64,000 nucleotides of DNA from positions 16,445 through 80,444 of the forward strand of contig JAJQCD010000004.1 of NCBI GenBank assembly GCA_021202925.1, read 5' to 3'. This document shows positions 1 through 7,237 of the stretch, piece by piece. The notes under the pieces are model-generated. The model did not search any database. It was not told the DNA's origin and was given only the letters and a program-made list of their open reading frames with translations. This DNA is from Clostridiales bacterium (GTDB lineage: Bacteria; Bacillota; Clostridia; Lachnospirales; Lachnospiraceae). The translations under genes were made by a program, and so were the position numbers. Numbering within the stretch: position 1 is the first letter of the stretch; each line of letters opens with the position of its first letter.

Positions 1-1
1 G

Positions 2-1324
2 ACGGTCAGGAGAACGATCGTTAATGAAGACGGTACTGTCTTTGCCGAAGACTGTGAAATCCTTTTTTCTTTTTTATATAATAACAGATTGTATGTGTGT
101 TGCAGGGAATTGCATTTATCTGCAGAGGAGACAGATCCGGAGGCAGACGAGGATTTTAAAATTGACGATAATTTAGAGGCTCTTTGTCTGGTTGCGGTAA
201 GTATTAACGAGGCTGAGAAAATTACGGACATCTATTTGCCAGATGATATGGATGATAGAGAAGATCCCATAGAAGCATTTTTGGAGACGCTGGAAATTTA
301 TGAGAAAGGGGATGGCTTTGAAGAATCCTGTCCTCATTTTGTCTGGCTGAAGGATTCAGAACCTCATGTGGTAAAAACGACTGCCATTTTGCACAGTTCT
401 CAGGAATCCGAGTTTTTAAAGGGACCTTGCCGTTTTCTGAATAAGATCTGGCTTGTTTTGGCATTGGTGGGAACCTTAATATCACTGGCCGGAAATCTGC
501 GGCGAATGCTTATACTTTCATCAAGATTTGAGAGAAGTATCGATGAATTCCCATTTGGTTATATGTTTCTTAATTTTGGCCGGGCGTCAGATTTTATGGT
601 ACCGATGGCAGTCGGGATTATATTAATGACAGTGGTACTGATATGTTTTACCACGTTCATTGCTATGGGAAAGACAAAGCGTTTCTTAAAAAGGAGTTTG
701 ATTGTTTTTACCGCGCTTTATCTTTTAAATCAGTTTGGAATTGGCGCTCTGATCCGGCTTAACGGGCCGTTTTTTCTCGGGGAGACATTGATTGTAAGCA
801 ATCCATATTACAAAGGTTTTCTTATTATGCCGATCGATTATCTCGAAAATGAGAATAACCGTTTTTCCGGCGAGGAAGAGTTTCGTATAGTGTGGACAAT
901 CGATGGAGTGAGTATTTCAGACAGCGCGGAATATTCTGAAGGAGATCGGACATTTTCTTTTCAGGCACCTCAGGAAGCTGTCGCGGCAAGTTCCGTTTCC
1001 TGCAGAATTGAAAAAACAAGTCAAGGAAAAACAAACGCGACGTTATTTTACTGGGGCGAACGGCAGACGTCGGAATGGTATCATAATTTTTGGAATACAA
1101 CAACAGATCTGCGACAGCTTTTGTATCTGGAGTCGCTTGACTCACTGACTGTAGATGGAAAAATAAGCGCCGGGCTCCTGCCGTCGCTTTTATGGAGATT
1201 TTTCGTGAACATGAGTGATTTGAGCGCTATTTTCGGATGTCTTCTCTTTATAACCACGCTTTTAATTATATGTTGGAGGGAAACTGTGGCTTATTTATCG
1301 GAACAGTATCAGAACCAAAAATAA
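2..1324 (+). CDS. Multi-pass membrane protein of unknown function, 5' end cut by window edge
   Basis: The frame is open from base 2 without a stop. The TTG at 89 has no ribosome binding site, so the gene almost certainly begins left of the window and this is a C-terminal part of about 440 residues. Visible are an acidic, soluble N-terminal part, then three hydrophobic helices (near residues 120, 170 and 200 counted from the TTG), a roughly 150-residue soluble segment that may be extracytoplasmic, and a last hydrophobic helix before a short basic tail. I do not recognise the family. The gene is visibly more A+T rich than the housekeeping genes beyond 10 kb, similar to the integrase genes, so it could belong to the same mobile element or be foreign DNA. 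No partner gene is visible; the next gene runs on the other strand. Confidence 0.6.
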   Translation, partial: TVRRTIVNEDGTVFAEDCEILFSFLYNNRLYVCCRELHLSAEETDPEADEDFKIDDNLEALCLVAVSINEAEKITDIYLPDDMDDREDPIEAFLETLEIYEKGDGFEESCPHFVWLKDSEPHVVKTTAILHSSQESEFLKGPCRFLNKIWLVLALVGTLISLAGNLRRMLILSSRFERSIDEFPFGYMFLNFGRASDFMVPMAVGIILMTVVLICFTTFIAMGKTKRFLKRSLIVFTALYLLNQFGIGALIRLNGPFFLGETLIVSNPYYKGFLIMPIDYLENENNRFSGEEEFRIVWTIDGVSISDSAEYSEGDRTFSFQAPQEAVAASSVSCRIEKTSQGKTNATLFYWGERQTSEWYHNFWNTTTDLRQLLYLESLDSLTVDGKISAGLLPSLLWRFFVNMSDLSAIFGCLLFITTLLIICWRETVAYLSEQYQNQK

Positions 1325-1515
1325 AATAGGTGTGGTTCTGATGCCTATGTAGAAAGCATCGCGGTCAAATTACGCGTCACGCCGGTAGACATAACAGTAT
1401 GAGCACCCGGTACTTACTTTCGTGCCATGGATTCCAGATAGCCATTTTTCCGCCTCCCCTCGTTCTTTTAGTTGGTCAGATGTCTGTAAAGTGAATGGAT
1501 AGAGAATTGTAATTC

Positions 1516-1559
1516 AAAGCAGGGAAGCAGACTATAGACATTGCTGTTTCCCTACTTTG
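1516..1559 (-). terminator. Hairpin at the 3' end of the ImmA-like gene
   Basis: An imperfect stem (AAAG.AGGGAA.CAG pairing with CTG.TTCCCT.CTTT) overlaps the stop codon of the minus-strand gene ending at 1552. The tail read on the minus strand is only weakly T-rich. The rest of 1325-1551 shows no other feature. Confidence 0.4.
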
Positions 1560-2067
1560 CCAGAAACCTGCTGTCAATTTCCATCGGCATGTTATAAGAG
1601 TAGCCGCGCCTCACCAGGCTGTACAGCTTAAAGCTCATCAACTCCGGACTGACATCCAGGCTGCTGCACATGCTGAAATAATTCAGATCCGGATCTTTGG
1701 ATCGTACTTCCACCTCGTTGTCCCGGATCAAAGTATCGGCCGCGAACAGGTTTGCCTCATATTCGGTCCGGCTGGTCATATCGTAGAGGACAGAATCCTT
1801 CATGGGAGCCATTTTCAGTTCCTGTTTGTGCAGCACGATGTGTCCCAGCTCATGGGCGGCGACGATCTTTTTCTCCGGTTCTGGCAGGAAGCTGCTGATC
1901 ATGACATAGTAAGTCTGGCAGCTCAAAAAGCAGTATCCCTTCAGCCGTTCGTAACGGTCGGTTTCCATGACCACGGCCCTCATGCACTCCAGCAGTTCCA
2001 GCGGATTCCGTGTTTTATATTTTCGGACGAGATGTTCCACCCGTTCATAGATATAATCTTTTTGCAC
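1552..2067 (-). CDS. ImmA/IrrE-family metallopeptidase
   Basis: 171 residues with the zinc protease motif HELGH (residues 72-76) and a downstream YEANLFAADTL helix that supplies the third ligand, as in ImmA/IrrE (COG2856). In the known ImmR/ImmA pair of ICEBs1-like elements, this protease cleaves the element's XRE repressor after DNA damage or a signal. Here it lies just downstream of an XRE gene on the same strand (72-base gap), which fits that pairing. The start is GTG at 2067, supported by GGAGGTGA six bases upstream. The remaining residues form a helical C-terminal part. What activates it cannot be seen. I infer that it relieves repression of the divergent polymerase gene. Confidence 0.85.
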   Translation of the reverse strand: MQKDYIYERVEHLVRKYKTRNPLELLECMRAVVMETDRYERLKGYCFLSCQTYYVMISSFLPEPEKKIVAAHELGHIVLHKQELKMAPMKDSVLYDMTSRTEYEANLFAADTLIRDNEVEVRSKDPDLNYFSMCSSLDVSPELMSFKLYSLVRRGYSYNMPMEIDSRFLAK

Positions 2068-2138
2068 AGGGTATCACCTCCGACAAGAAATTCATTGATA
2101 TCAGTGTAACAGATCGGTTGTCCCATATACAGGACAGC

Positions 2139-2555
2139 CTACTGTTCCTTGCCGGCCAGATACTTTTTGGGTGTAAATTTCTTCGCACGCTTTTTGGAAT
2201 CCAGATAGAGGGTCTGGATCTCGTTCAGGAAAGCGATCTGGTCCGCATCGGATAAATCGCCGCCTGCGAAAAGTGCCGCAGTCTGCTCCAGAATCCGTTC
2301 TGCCTGTTTTTCTCCGCGGCTCCCGTAAAGCTCAGAAACCTGCGTAATAAAGTTTTCTTCTTCGGTCAGGAGATAGGAAACCTCACAATCAAGGACTTCT
2401 GCGAGTGAGGTATACAGTTCCCTCTTTTTCGGGTAGCGGCCTTCGATTTCCCATCCCCTTATGGTGCGGAGGGATACCCCGATGCATTCTGCCAGTTCTG
2501 TCTGGGAAATGCCTTTCTTCTTTCTGAGTTCTTTTAACTTTTCTCCAAATTTCAT
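2139..2555 (-). CDS. XRE-family (helix-turn-helix) transcriptional regulator
   Basis: 138 residues. The N-terminal 65 residues form a Cro/CI-type HTH (KLKELRKKKGISQTELAE, then SLRTIRGWE). The C-terminal part is a helical region rich in E, Q and K that could dimerise or be the protease target. The reading frame stays open upstream to 2678, but ATG at 2555 is chosen because GGAGG lies seven bases before it and the HTH fold begins there. It heads a minus-strand pair with the ImmA-like protease and is divergent from the Y-family polymerase. The intergenic region holds repeated TTGCC(T) words that are its likely operators. Role inferred: an ImmR-like repressor that controls itself and the polymerase side. 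Confidence 0.85.
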   Translation of the reverse strand: MKFGEKLKELRKKKGISQTELAECIGVSLRTIRGWEIEGRYPKKRELYTSLAEVLDCEVSYLLTEEENFITQVSELYGSRGEKQAERILEQTAALFAGGDLSDADQIAFLNEIQTLYLDSKKRAKKFTPKKYLAGKEQ

Positions 2556-2580
2556 CTCACAGCCTCCATAGGAATGTTTG

Positions 2581-2684
2581 TTGCCTGAATTTTTAAATTG
2601 CCTCTTGACAAGGGTTAAATGGTTGCCTATAATGAAAAACACATACAGGCAATCAACTTGCCTATATAATAAACGCAACTTGCC
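2581..2684. promoter_or_regulatory. Divergent promoter with repeated TTGCC(T) operator words
   Basis: TTGCCT occurs at 2581, 2598, 2623 and 2658, TTGCC at 2680, and the inverted form AGGCAA at 2647. A rightward promoter TTGACA (2605-2610), 18-base spacer, TATAAT (2629-2634) lies among them, with a second TATAAT at 2665-2670. Leftward, TTGATT-18-TTATAG is a possible promoter for the XRE gene. The words overlap both promoters, as expected for repressor sites. Confidence 0.6.
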
Positions 2685-2708
2685 GATTTGTCAAGAGGTG
2701 AAAGGAAA

Positions 2709-3983
2709 ATGGACCGGATTATTTTACACTCTGATATGAATAACTGTTACGCCAGCATTGAACTCCTGCATCATCCGGAGCTTCGGGGGAAGCCGCTGGC
2801 GGTAGGTGGCGACCCGGAAGCGCGGCACGGAATTGTCCTGGCGAAAGACCAGCTGGCGAAGAAAGCCGGAGTCAAGACTGGCATGGCGTTGTGGCAGGCC
2901 AGGCAGGTCTGCCCGGAGATTCAGTTCATCGAGCCGCACATGGATTTATATCTGCGGTTTTCCTGGCTGGCGCATGAGATTTATGCCGACTACACAGACC
3001 TGCAGGAGCCGTTTGGTGTGGACGAATCCTGGATTGATGTGACAGACAGCTGCGCACTTAAGGGAGACGGGATGAAGGTCGCGCAGGAGATCAGCAGCCG
3101 GATTAAGTTTGAACTGGGCATTACCGTGAGTATCGGTGTTTCCTGGAATAAGATCTTTGCCAAATTAGGAAGCGATTATAAGAAGCCGGATGCCATTACG
3201 CAGATCAGCCGGGAGAATTATCAGCAGATCGTCTGGCCGCTTCCGGTGGAAGAACTGCTTTATGTGGGGCGGGCGACGAAACGGAAGCTGAACCTGTACG
3301 GCATTCATACCATTGGGGATCTGGCGGCAACAGACCCGAAATATCTTCACAGCTGGCTGGGCAAAATGGGTTATGTGCTCAGTGTCTTTGCCAATGGAGA
3401 TGACCAGACGCCAGTCAGTAAGGAAGGAACTTCTGCGCCGATCAAGAGCATTGGGAACAGCACCACGACACCGAGGGATCTGGTCAATAACGAGGATGTC
3501 GCTGTTATTGTGTATCTGCTGGCAGAGAGTGTGTCTGCAAGGCTTCGGGAGAACCATTTTAAAGGCGATGTGGTTGAGATTTCTGTCCGCGATAATGAGC
3601 TGTATTCGTTTACCCGGCAGCAGAAGTTAAGCATGGCGACCAACATCACCAATGAAATCGCCCTGGCTGCGATGCTGCTGTTCCGGGAAAACTATCACTG
3701 GAGGAAGCCGATCCGGAGTGTAGGTGTGCGGGTTTCGTCCCTGGTGATGGAAGACTGCCCCGTGCAGCTGGATTTATTTATCAGCGAGGAGAGACGGGAG
3801 AAGCAGCACCGGATGGACGTGGCGGTGGATGATATCCGGAGACGTTTCGGGTTTTATTCGGTCCAGCGGGGGATGATGTACCGGGACCGGGTACTGGCAT
3901 CGTTGAATGCGAAGGAAGACCATACCGTTCATCCCCATGGTTACATGGAAAGGGGCAACCGGACTGGCGCTTACGCCAGATAA
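2709..3983 (+). CDS. Y-family DNA polymerase (DinB/UmuC type)
   Basis: 424 residues. It has the Y-family catalytic elements: HSDMNNCYASIE near residue 8 (first metal-binding Asp, with Tyr at the steric-gate position) and FGVDESWID near residue 105 (Asp-Glu pair). The helix-hairpin-helix segment is GRATKRKLNLYGIHTIGDLA and a little-finger domain follows. Such polymerases copy damaged DNA with low fidelity. ATG at 2709 is preceded by GAGGTGAAAGGAAA; the earlier in-frame TTG at 2688 lacks a site. The gene is divergent from an XRE/ImmA-like pair and sits in an accessory region, so it is probably a mobile-element copy rather than the housekeeping dinB. Regulation is likely by the TTGCC-word operators upstream. 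No catalytic residue is missing. Confidence 0.92.
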   Translation: MDRIILHSDMNNCYASIELLHHPELRGKPLAVGGDPEARHGIVLAKDQLAKKAGVKTGMALWQARQVCPEIQFIEPHMDLYLRFSWLAHEIYADYTDLQEPFGVDESWIDVTDSCALKGDGMKVAQEISSRIKFELGITVSIGVSWNKIFAKLGSDYKKPDAITQISRENYQQIVWPLPVEELLYVGRATKRKLNLYGIHTIGDLAATDPKYLHSWLGKMGYVLSVFANGDDQTPVSKEGTSAPIKSIGNSTTTPRDLVNNEDVAVIVYLLAESVSARLRENHFKGDVVEISVRDNELYSFTRQQKLSMATNITNEIALAAMLLFRENYHWRKPIRSVGVRVSSLVMEDCPVQLDLFISEERREKQHRMDVAVDDIRRRFGFYSVQRGMMYRDRVLASLNAKEDHTVHPHGYMERGNRTGAYAR

Positions 3984-4020
3984 GTGTGCCGCATTATAAA
4001 TGTGTAGCTGGGTAAATATA

Positions 4021-4093
4021 TTGCCTATAGATATGTTACCTGTAAATGTGTTGCCGCATAATAAGTTCTTGTGTCCATTGTTATGGGTATATT
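4021..4093 (+). promoter_or_regulatory. Second site of the TTGCC words with a weak promoter
   Basis: TTGCCTATAG at 4021-4030 repeats the wording of the operator at 2623 and 2658, and TTGCCGCATAAT follows at 4051. A weak promoter (TTCTTG 4066-4071, 16 bases, TATATT 4088-4093) lies just after them. This suggests that the operon starting at 4162 has its own promoter under the same XRE regulator. Confidence 0.4.
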
Positions 4094-4161
4094 ATATACG
4101 GCTGCGTGAATGCACCAATCGCACAAAGGATAGAAAGATAGAAGGAAAGAAGGTACCTAAG

Positions 4162-4422
4162 ATGGAAGGAGCAAAAAGCTGCAAGGTATATGTGGATGTC
4201 GATGTAGAATTCACCGCGGACGGCAAAATGTGGCCGAAGTGGATTCGCTGGACAGACGGCCATATCTTTGAGATTGATCGTGTCAAGCAGTGTGTCAGAG
4301 CCGCCAGCCGCAAAGCCGGCGGCGCAGGGATTCGCTATACGGTGATGATCGGCGGTCAGGAATCCCAGCTGTATTATGAGGAAAATTACAAATGGTTTGT
4401 GGAGGCGAAGCAGCCATGCTGA
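4162..4422 (+). CDS. Small conserved-looking protein of unknown function beside the Y-family polymerase
   Basis: 86 residues when started at ATG 4162, which has AAGG upstream. The frame is open to 4000, but the upstream part is an unlikely coding sequence. The protein reads as a compact beta-rich domain: KVYVDVDVEF, a DGKMWPKWIRW turn, DGHIFEIDRV, a GGAGIRYTVMIGG strand and a KWFVEAK end. I recall similar small proteins next to UmuC-like genes in Clostridia, but I cannot name a family or function. It may be a polymerase accessory factor or simply travel with it. It is followed by the second ImmA-like gene with a gap of about 130 bases. Confidence 0.65.
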   Translation: MEGAKSCKVYVDVDVEFTADGKMWPKWIRWTDGHIFEIDRVKQCVRAASRKAGGAGIRYTVMIGGQESQLYYEENYKWFVEAKQPC

Positions 4423-4553
4423 TAGCTGGAGGAAAAAGATGAATGAGAGGAAGGAATTTCGCTGCACGGCAGGAAGCGGCAGTGTGGAACGATATAGACA
4501 GGAAGCGTTGGCGCGTAAGACAAAGTGCCGGCGGTTCACAGGGAGGTGGATGA

Positions 4554-5273
4554 ATGCGCAACTACATTTCAAATGCCGAGCTGGAGGAGCTTGGCGAGGG
4601 GATCATCCTGGGATATACCGGGGGAAAGGCTGCGAAGCTGGAACGCGTGGATATCGAGGGACTGATCACGGATTATCTGGGACTGTTAATCGAGTACGAA
4701 CAGTTCGCGGAGGATGATGTGTCAAAGATTGGATTTCTTGCGAACGGGACGACGCCGCTTCAGATCTGCCGGGGCGGGAAAAAGATGGCAAAGGTTTTCA
4801 GCAGAGGAACCATCGTGCTGGACCGTTATCTCCTTCGTGCGGAGGAGAGCGGCAGACGCAGGTTTACGCTGGCCCATGAAGCTGCCCACTGGCTTCTGGA
4901 GCGGCATAACCCCTTACAGGCAGCGTTCCGGATAGAATACGACTGTGAACAGGAATATTCGGTTAAGGAGCTGCAGCAGTTCTGCAACATCAGGGAAAGC
5001 CAGGCAGACAGGCTGGCGGCGGTGATCCTCATGCCAGGATGCACGGTGCGTGGAGCGTTACGCAGGTATGCCGGGACGGAGCGGCTGCGGGTATACGGCA
5101 GTACGGTATTCGCACGGACGGAAAAGGCTGCCATGCAGAGGATGGCGGACCGTATGGGAGTATCCTGGTCGGCACTGTTCTACCGGCTGAAGGAACTGAA
5201 CCTGCTGGAATACCGGGATGTGCAGGAGTACCTGTCCGGAGAACTGAAGCTGGGGGTGGTGCCGTTTGAATGA
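4554..5273 (+). CDS. ImmA/IrrE-family metallopeptidase (second copy)
   Basis: 239 residues. The zinc motif HEAAH is at residues 108-112 (RFTLAHEAAHWLLERH), with ESQADRLAAVILMP further on as the third-ligand helix, as expected for the ImmA/IrrE family. The N-terminal 100 residues resemble the usual beta-rich lead-in, with an active-site-like FSRGTIVLDRYLL strand just before the HTLA-type helix. The C-terminal part (VSWSALFYRLKELNLL) is helical. ATG at 4554 follows GGGAGGTGG; another ATG at 4550 is out of frame. It overlaps the next gene by eight bases, so the two are translationally coupled. It is longer and quite different in sequence from the copy at 1552, so they probably cut different partners. 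The XRE gene at 5719 is the nearest candidate target. Confidence 0.88.
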   Translation: MRNYISNAELEELGEGIILGYTGGKAAKLERVDIEGLITDYLGLLIEYEQFAEDDVSKIGFLANGTTPLQICRGGKKMAKVFSRGTIVLDRYLLRAEESGRRRFTLAHEAAHWLLERHNPLQAAFRIEYDCEQEYSVKELQQFCNIRESQADRLAAVILMPGCTVRGALRRYAGTERLRVYGSTVFARTEKAAMQRMADRMGVSWSALFYRLKELNLLEYRDVQEYLSGELKLGVVPFE

Positions 5274-5532
5274 AGTGGAATGGAACCCTAGGTATCCCAC
5301 CCCGGATCAGGTGGTGATGGATAAACTGATCCGTTCTTGCCGCGAGGTGGAGGAAATGCCGGAGCAGGAGCTCCGCTGTCCCATCTGCCATTTCCGGATC
5401 GCCGGGGTATATGGGGACAGGAGCGGGCATATCCGTGTGAAATGCCGGAAGTGCAAATTTGAAGGGGTCCTGAACCTTGCTTATTTCAGGAGGATGAAGC
5501 GGTATCACCGCGAACTGACAGATAAAAAATAA
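5266..5532 (+). CDS. Small zinc-ribbon protein
   Basis: 88 residues. Two cysteine pairs, CPIC and CRKC, 23 residues apart, form a zinc ribbon resembling the Com-type fingers of phage-like elements. The C-terminal tail is strongly basic (FRRMKRYHRELTDKK). The start is TTG at 5266, inside the end of the ImmA-like gene, with GGGGGTGG just upstream, so it is coupled to that gene. Function is unknown; RNA or DNA binding is plausible from the ribbon and the basic tail. Confidence 0.7.
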   Translation: MNEVEWNPRYPTPDQVVMDKLIRSCREVEEMPEQELRCPICHFRIAGVYGDRSGHIRVKCRKCKFEGVLNLAYFRRMKRYHRELTDKK

Positions 5533-5718
5533 AATATCATAACGACTTGAATCGTGCAAGCAGAGCCGGTGTGAACCGTGTCTTCCAGGCGCCGTATGAA
5601 GCCGGGATGTGTACAGAATATCTGTGCCATTCCGATTTCTGCGGCGTTTTTTTGCGCGGTTTTTCTGCTTCATACGACGGGGAAAGTCCTTCAACCGGTT
5701 ATGCGGAAGGAGGACAAT
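5533..5718 (+). other. Gene-free leader with a 10-base inverted repeat
   Basis: CGTATGAAGC at 5593-5602 is repeated exactly inverted at 5667-5676, with a T-run (GTTTTTTT) in the enclosed segment. An open frame crosses this region (TTG at 5547) but has no ribosome binding site and poor composition. The region looks like an RNA leader for the XRE gene at 5719 rather than a coding sequence. Confidence 0.4.
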
Positions 5719-6006
5719 ATGTATTTTGACCCGGAACAGTATGGAAAACGGCTGAGGGAGCTTCGCCTGCTCCATGGGATGACACAGGAAGAACTGGCGG
5801 AGGAACTGCACATCAGCCTGGATCACATGAGAAAGATGGAGAAAGGACGGCGGACCTGTTCGATTGACCTGCTGGTGGAGATTTCCGTGTATTTCAAAGT
5901 CAGCACCGATTACCTGCTGACCGGAAAGGTGTCGGACCGGGTGGCAGAGAGAACAAAGATACTGACGGTGATTGCGGAACTGTCAGAACTGGCGAAGAGC
6001 TTCTAG
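5719..6006 (+). CDS. XRE-family helix-turn-helix regulator
   Basis: 95 residues, nearly all of them a single Cro/CI-like HTH domain: YGKRLRELRLLHGMTQEELAE, HISLDHMRKMEKG, then a helix ending in STDYLLTGK. A short C-terminal helix follows. ATG at 5719 is preceded by GGAAGGAGGACAAT, a near-ideal site; the longer open frame upstream is not needed. It lies in the same direction as the ImmA-like/zinc-ribbon pair and is separated from it by a structured leader. It may repress its own element's genes and may be the target of the second protease. Alternatively it could be the antitoxin-like partner of the MazF gene 490 bases downstream, but nothing supports that directly. Confidence 0.85.
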   Translation: MYFDPEQYGKRLRELRLLHGMTQEELAEELHISLDHMRKMEKGRRTCSIDLLVEISVYFKVSTDYLLTGKVSDRVAERTKILTVIAELSELAKSF

Positions 6007-6061
6007 GAGTTCCGGAAGCGGCGGCCGGTACTCAGAGTACCGCCAAAGCAGGACTGCCGGT

Positions 6062-6088
6062 CACTCCTGCGCCGGGAGTTTTCCTTAT
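6062..6088 (+). terminator. Terminator after the XRE gene
   Basis: ACTCC(T) pairs with (C)GGGAGT and is followed by TTTTCCTT, about 60 bases after the stop at 6006. A preceding GGTACT-CAG-AGTACC hairpin (6027-6041) adds structure. Confidence 0.55.
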
Positions 6089-6099
6089 ACAATAAGCAT

Positions 6100-6480
6100 G
6101 TATCGACCGAAAGGCCGGAAGCAGGCACTTTGAAAACAGAATACACATTCATCAGGTACGAAGCTGTGAGGAATGAGCGACGTCAGCGGCCAACGCCACG
6201 ATCTCCCGTAGGGGACGGAGCGGTAGCCGGCTGTAAGTATCGGGCAGCACCCGGTAGCGCGATGACACTTCACAGGATAATGATACTTCCGCTATGCGGC
6301 TCGGTGAGAACCACGGAGGGGTGAGATTCCCATGGATCTGATAAGCTGTCAGACGCCTGATGATTTCCCGGCAGGACAGAGTGCCTGCAGTTCCGGGGGT
6401 GTTGAGAACAAATACGGAAAGATCATATAAAAAGAGACAGCCGGAACAGCTTCGGCTTCGGCCGGCTGTCTTACCTAGAA
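6100..6480 (+). ncRNA. Candidate structured non-coding RNA / long leader before mazF
   Basis: From 6007 to 6499 there is no credible gene. The region is dense in potential stems: CTGTGA near 6165 with TCACAG near 6271, a nested CCCGG-CAGG / CCTG-CCGGG hairpin at 6368-6398, and a 10-pair hairpin AGACAGCCGG / CCGGCTGTCT at 6435-6471. The last hairpin has no U-run after it, so it is not a clear terminator. A possible promoter TTGAGA-18-TATAAA lies at 6402-6431. The region does not match any RNA class I can name. Confidence 0.35.
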
Positions 6481-6499
6481 GTAGACAAGGAGGACGAAC

Positions 6500-6877
6500 A
6501 TGAAGAAAGAATGGATTTACCGGAGAGGAGATTTGTATATGGCAAATCTGAATCCGTTTAAGGGGTCGGAGCAGGGCGGCACCCGTCCTGTCCTGGTGCT
6601 CCAGAATAATGACGGCAACTATTACTGCCCGACGCTGATCGTCGCGCCGCTGACGACAAAGATCAAGAAGCAGAACCAGCCGACACATTATTATCTGGAG
6701 AGAGTGCGGGGGTTAAGCGCACCATCTATCGTAGAACTGGAGCAGATCAAAACCATAGACAAGCTGCGGGTTCAGAGATACATCGGCAAGCTGTCACCGG
6801 AACAGATGTCAGGGGTGGAGGATGCGCTCCGCTGCAGTATGGGGTTGGAGATACCGGAGAGTACAGAAGCTCCGTAA
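6500..6877 (+). CDS. MazF/PemK-family toxin (endoribonuclease)
   Basis: 125 residues. The fold markers of the MazF/PemK family are present: RRGDLYMANLNPFKGSEQGG near the start, GGTRPVLVLQN, PTLIVAPLTTK, and a C-terminal PSIVELEQIKTIDKLRVQRYIGKL block. These proteins usually cut mRNA at short sequences and are held inactive by a small antitoxin encoded just upstream. Here no antitoxin gene is visible on either side. Upstream lies the ~490-base structured non-coding region and downstream an excisionase-like gene. ATG at 6500 has AAGGAGGACGAAC in front. It may be an element-maintenance module whose antitoxin is missing, encoded elsewhere, or not a conventional protein. Confidence 0.9.
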   Translation: MKKEWIYRRGDLYMANLNPFKGSEQGGTRPVLVLQNNDGNYYCPTLIVAPLTTKIKKQNQPTHYYLERVRGLSAPSIVELEQIKTIDKLRVQRYIGKLSPEQMSGVEDALRCSMGLEIPESTEAP

Positions 6878-7025
6878 TAGATTTTAAAAATATTGATGAA
6901 GCATAAAAGGCAGAATTTGTCAAGGATGCAGAAGGAGGTTTCTGCCAGTATCGGCATCATGGACGATGAGCGGCTGGATGATTATGATAAGAATGTAAGG
7001 CCGCTTCGGAAAGGAGAAAATCGGT

Positions 7026-7223
7026 ATGGAAACTGTAAATACAGAAAAGAAAGTTTACGATGCGGAAGATATTCAGAAGTTACTGGGGATTGGCAGAAGC
7101 AAGGCATATTCCCTGCTGGAAGAAACATATGAGAAGCAGGAGCCGTTCCGTGTTATAAAGATCGGAAAACTTCTCAGGGTGCCAAAACAATCTTTTGATC
7201 ATTGGTTGGATGGTATCAGCTAA
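7026..7223 (+). CDS. Excisionase-like HTH protein
   Basis: 65 residues forming one winged-helix domain of the excisionase/HTH_17 type: KVYDAEDIQKLLGIGRSKAY, then VIKIGKLLRVPKQSFDHWL. Such proteins bend DNA and steer a tyrosine recombinase toward excision. ATG at 7026 follows GGAAAGGAG. It sits 14 bases before the first recombinase gene, the usual place for xis in integrative elements. All core positions look intact. Confidence 0.85.
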   Translation: METVNTEKKVYDAEDIQKLLGIGRSKAYSLLEETYEKQEPFRVIKIGKLLRVPKQSFDHWLDGIS

Positions 7224-7237
7224 GGAAGGTGAAGCTG

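Noticed and set aside
4439..4717. Small open frame starting at ATG 4439 with a good GGAGGAAAAAG site
   Set aside because: Most of it lies out of frame inside the ImmA-like gene and has unlikely composition. It could be a short leader peptide, but evidence is thin.
6130..6324. 64-codon open frame inside the structured region before mazF
   Set aside because: TTG start without a ribosome binding site and a low-complexity basic composition; the region fits a non-coding RNA better.
6007..6499. ROOL, GOLLD or ToxI-like RNA
   Set aside because: No tandem repeats as in ToxI and no element I could match to the large phage RNAs; only a generic structured-RNA call is supported.
6893..7132. 79-codon open frame between mazF and the excisionase-like gene
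   Set aside because: No ribosome binding site, and its second half is an out-of-frame reading of the excisionase gene.
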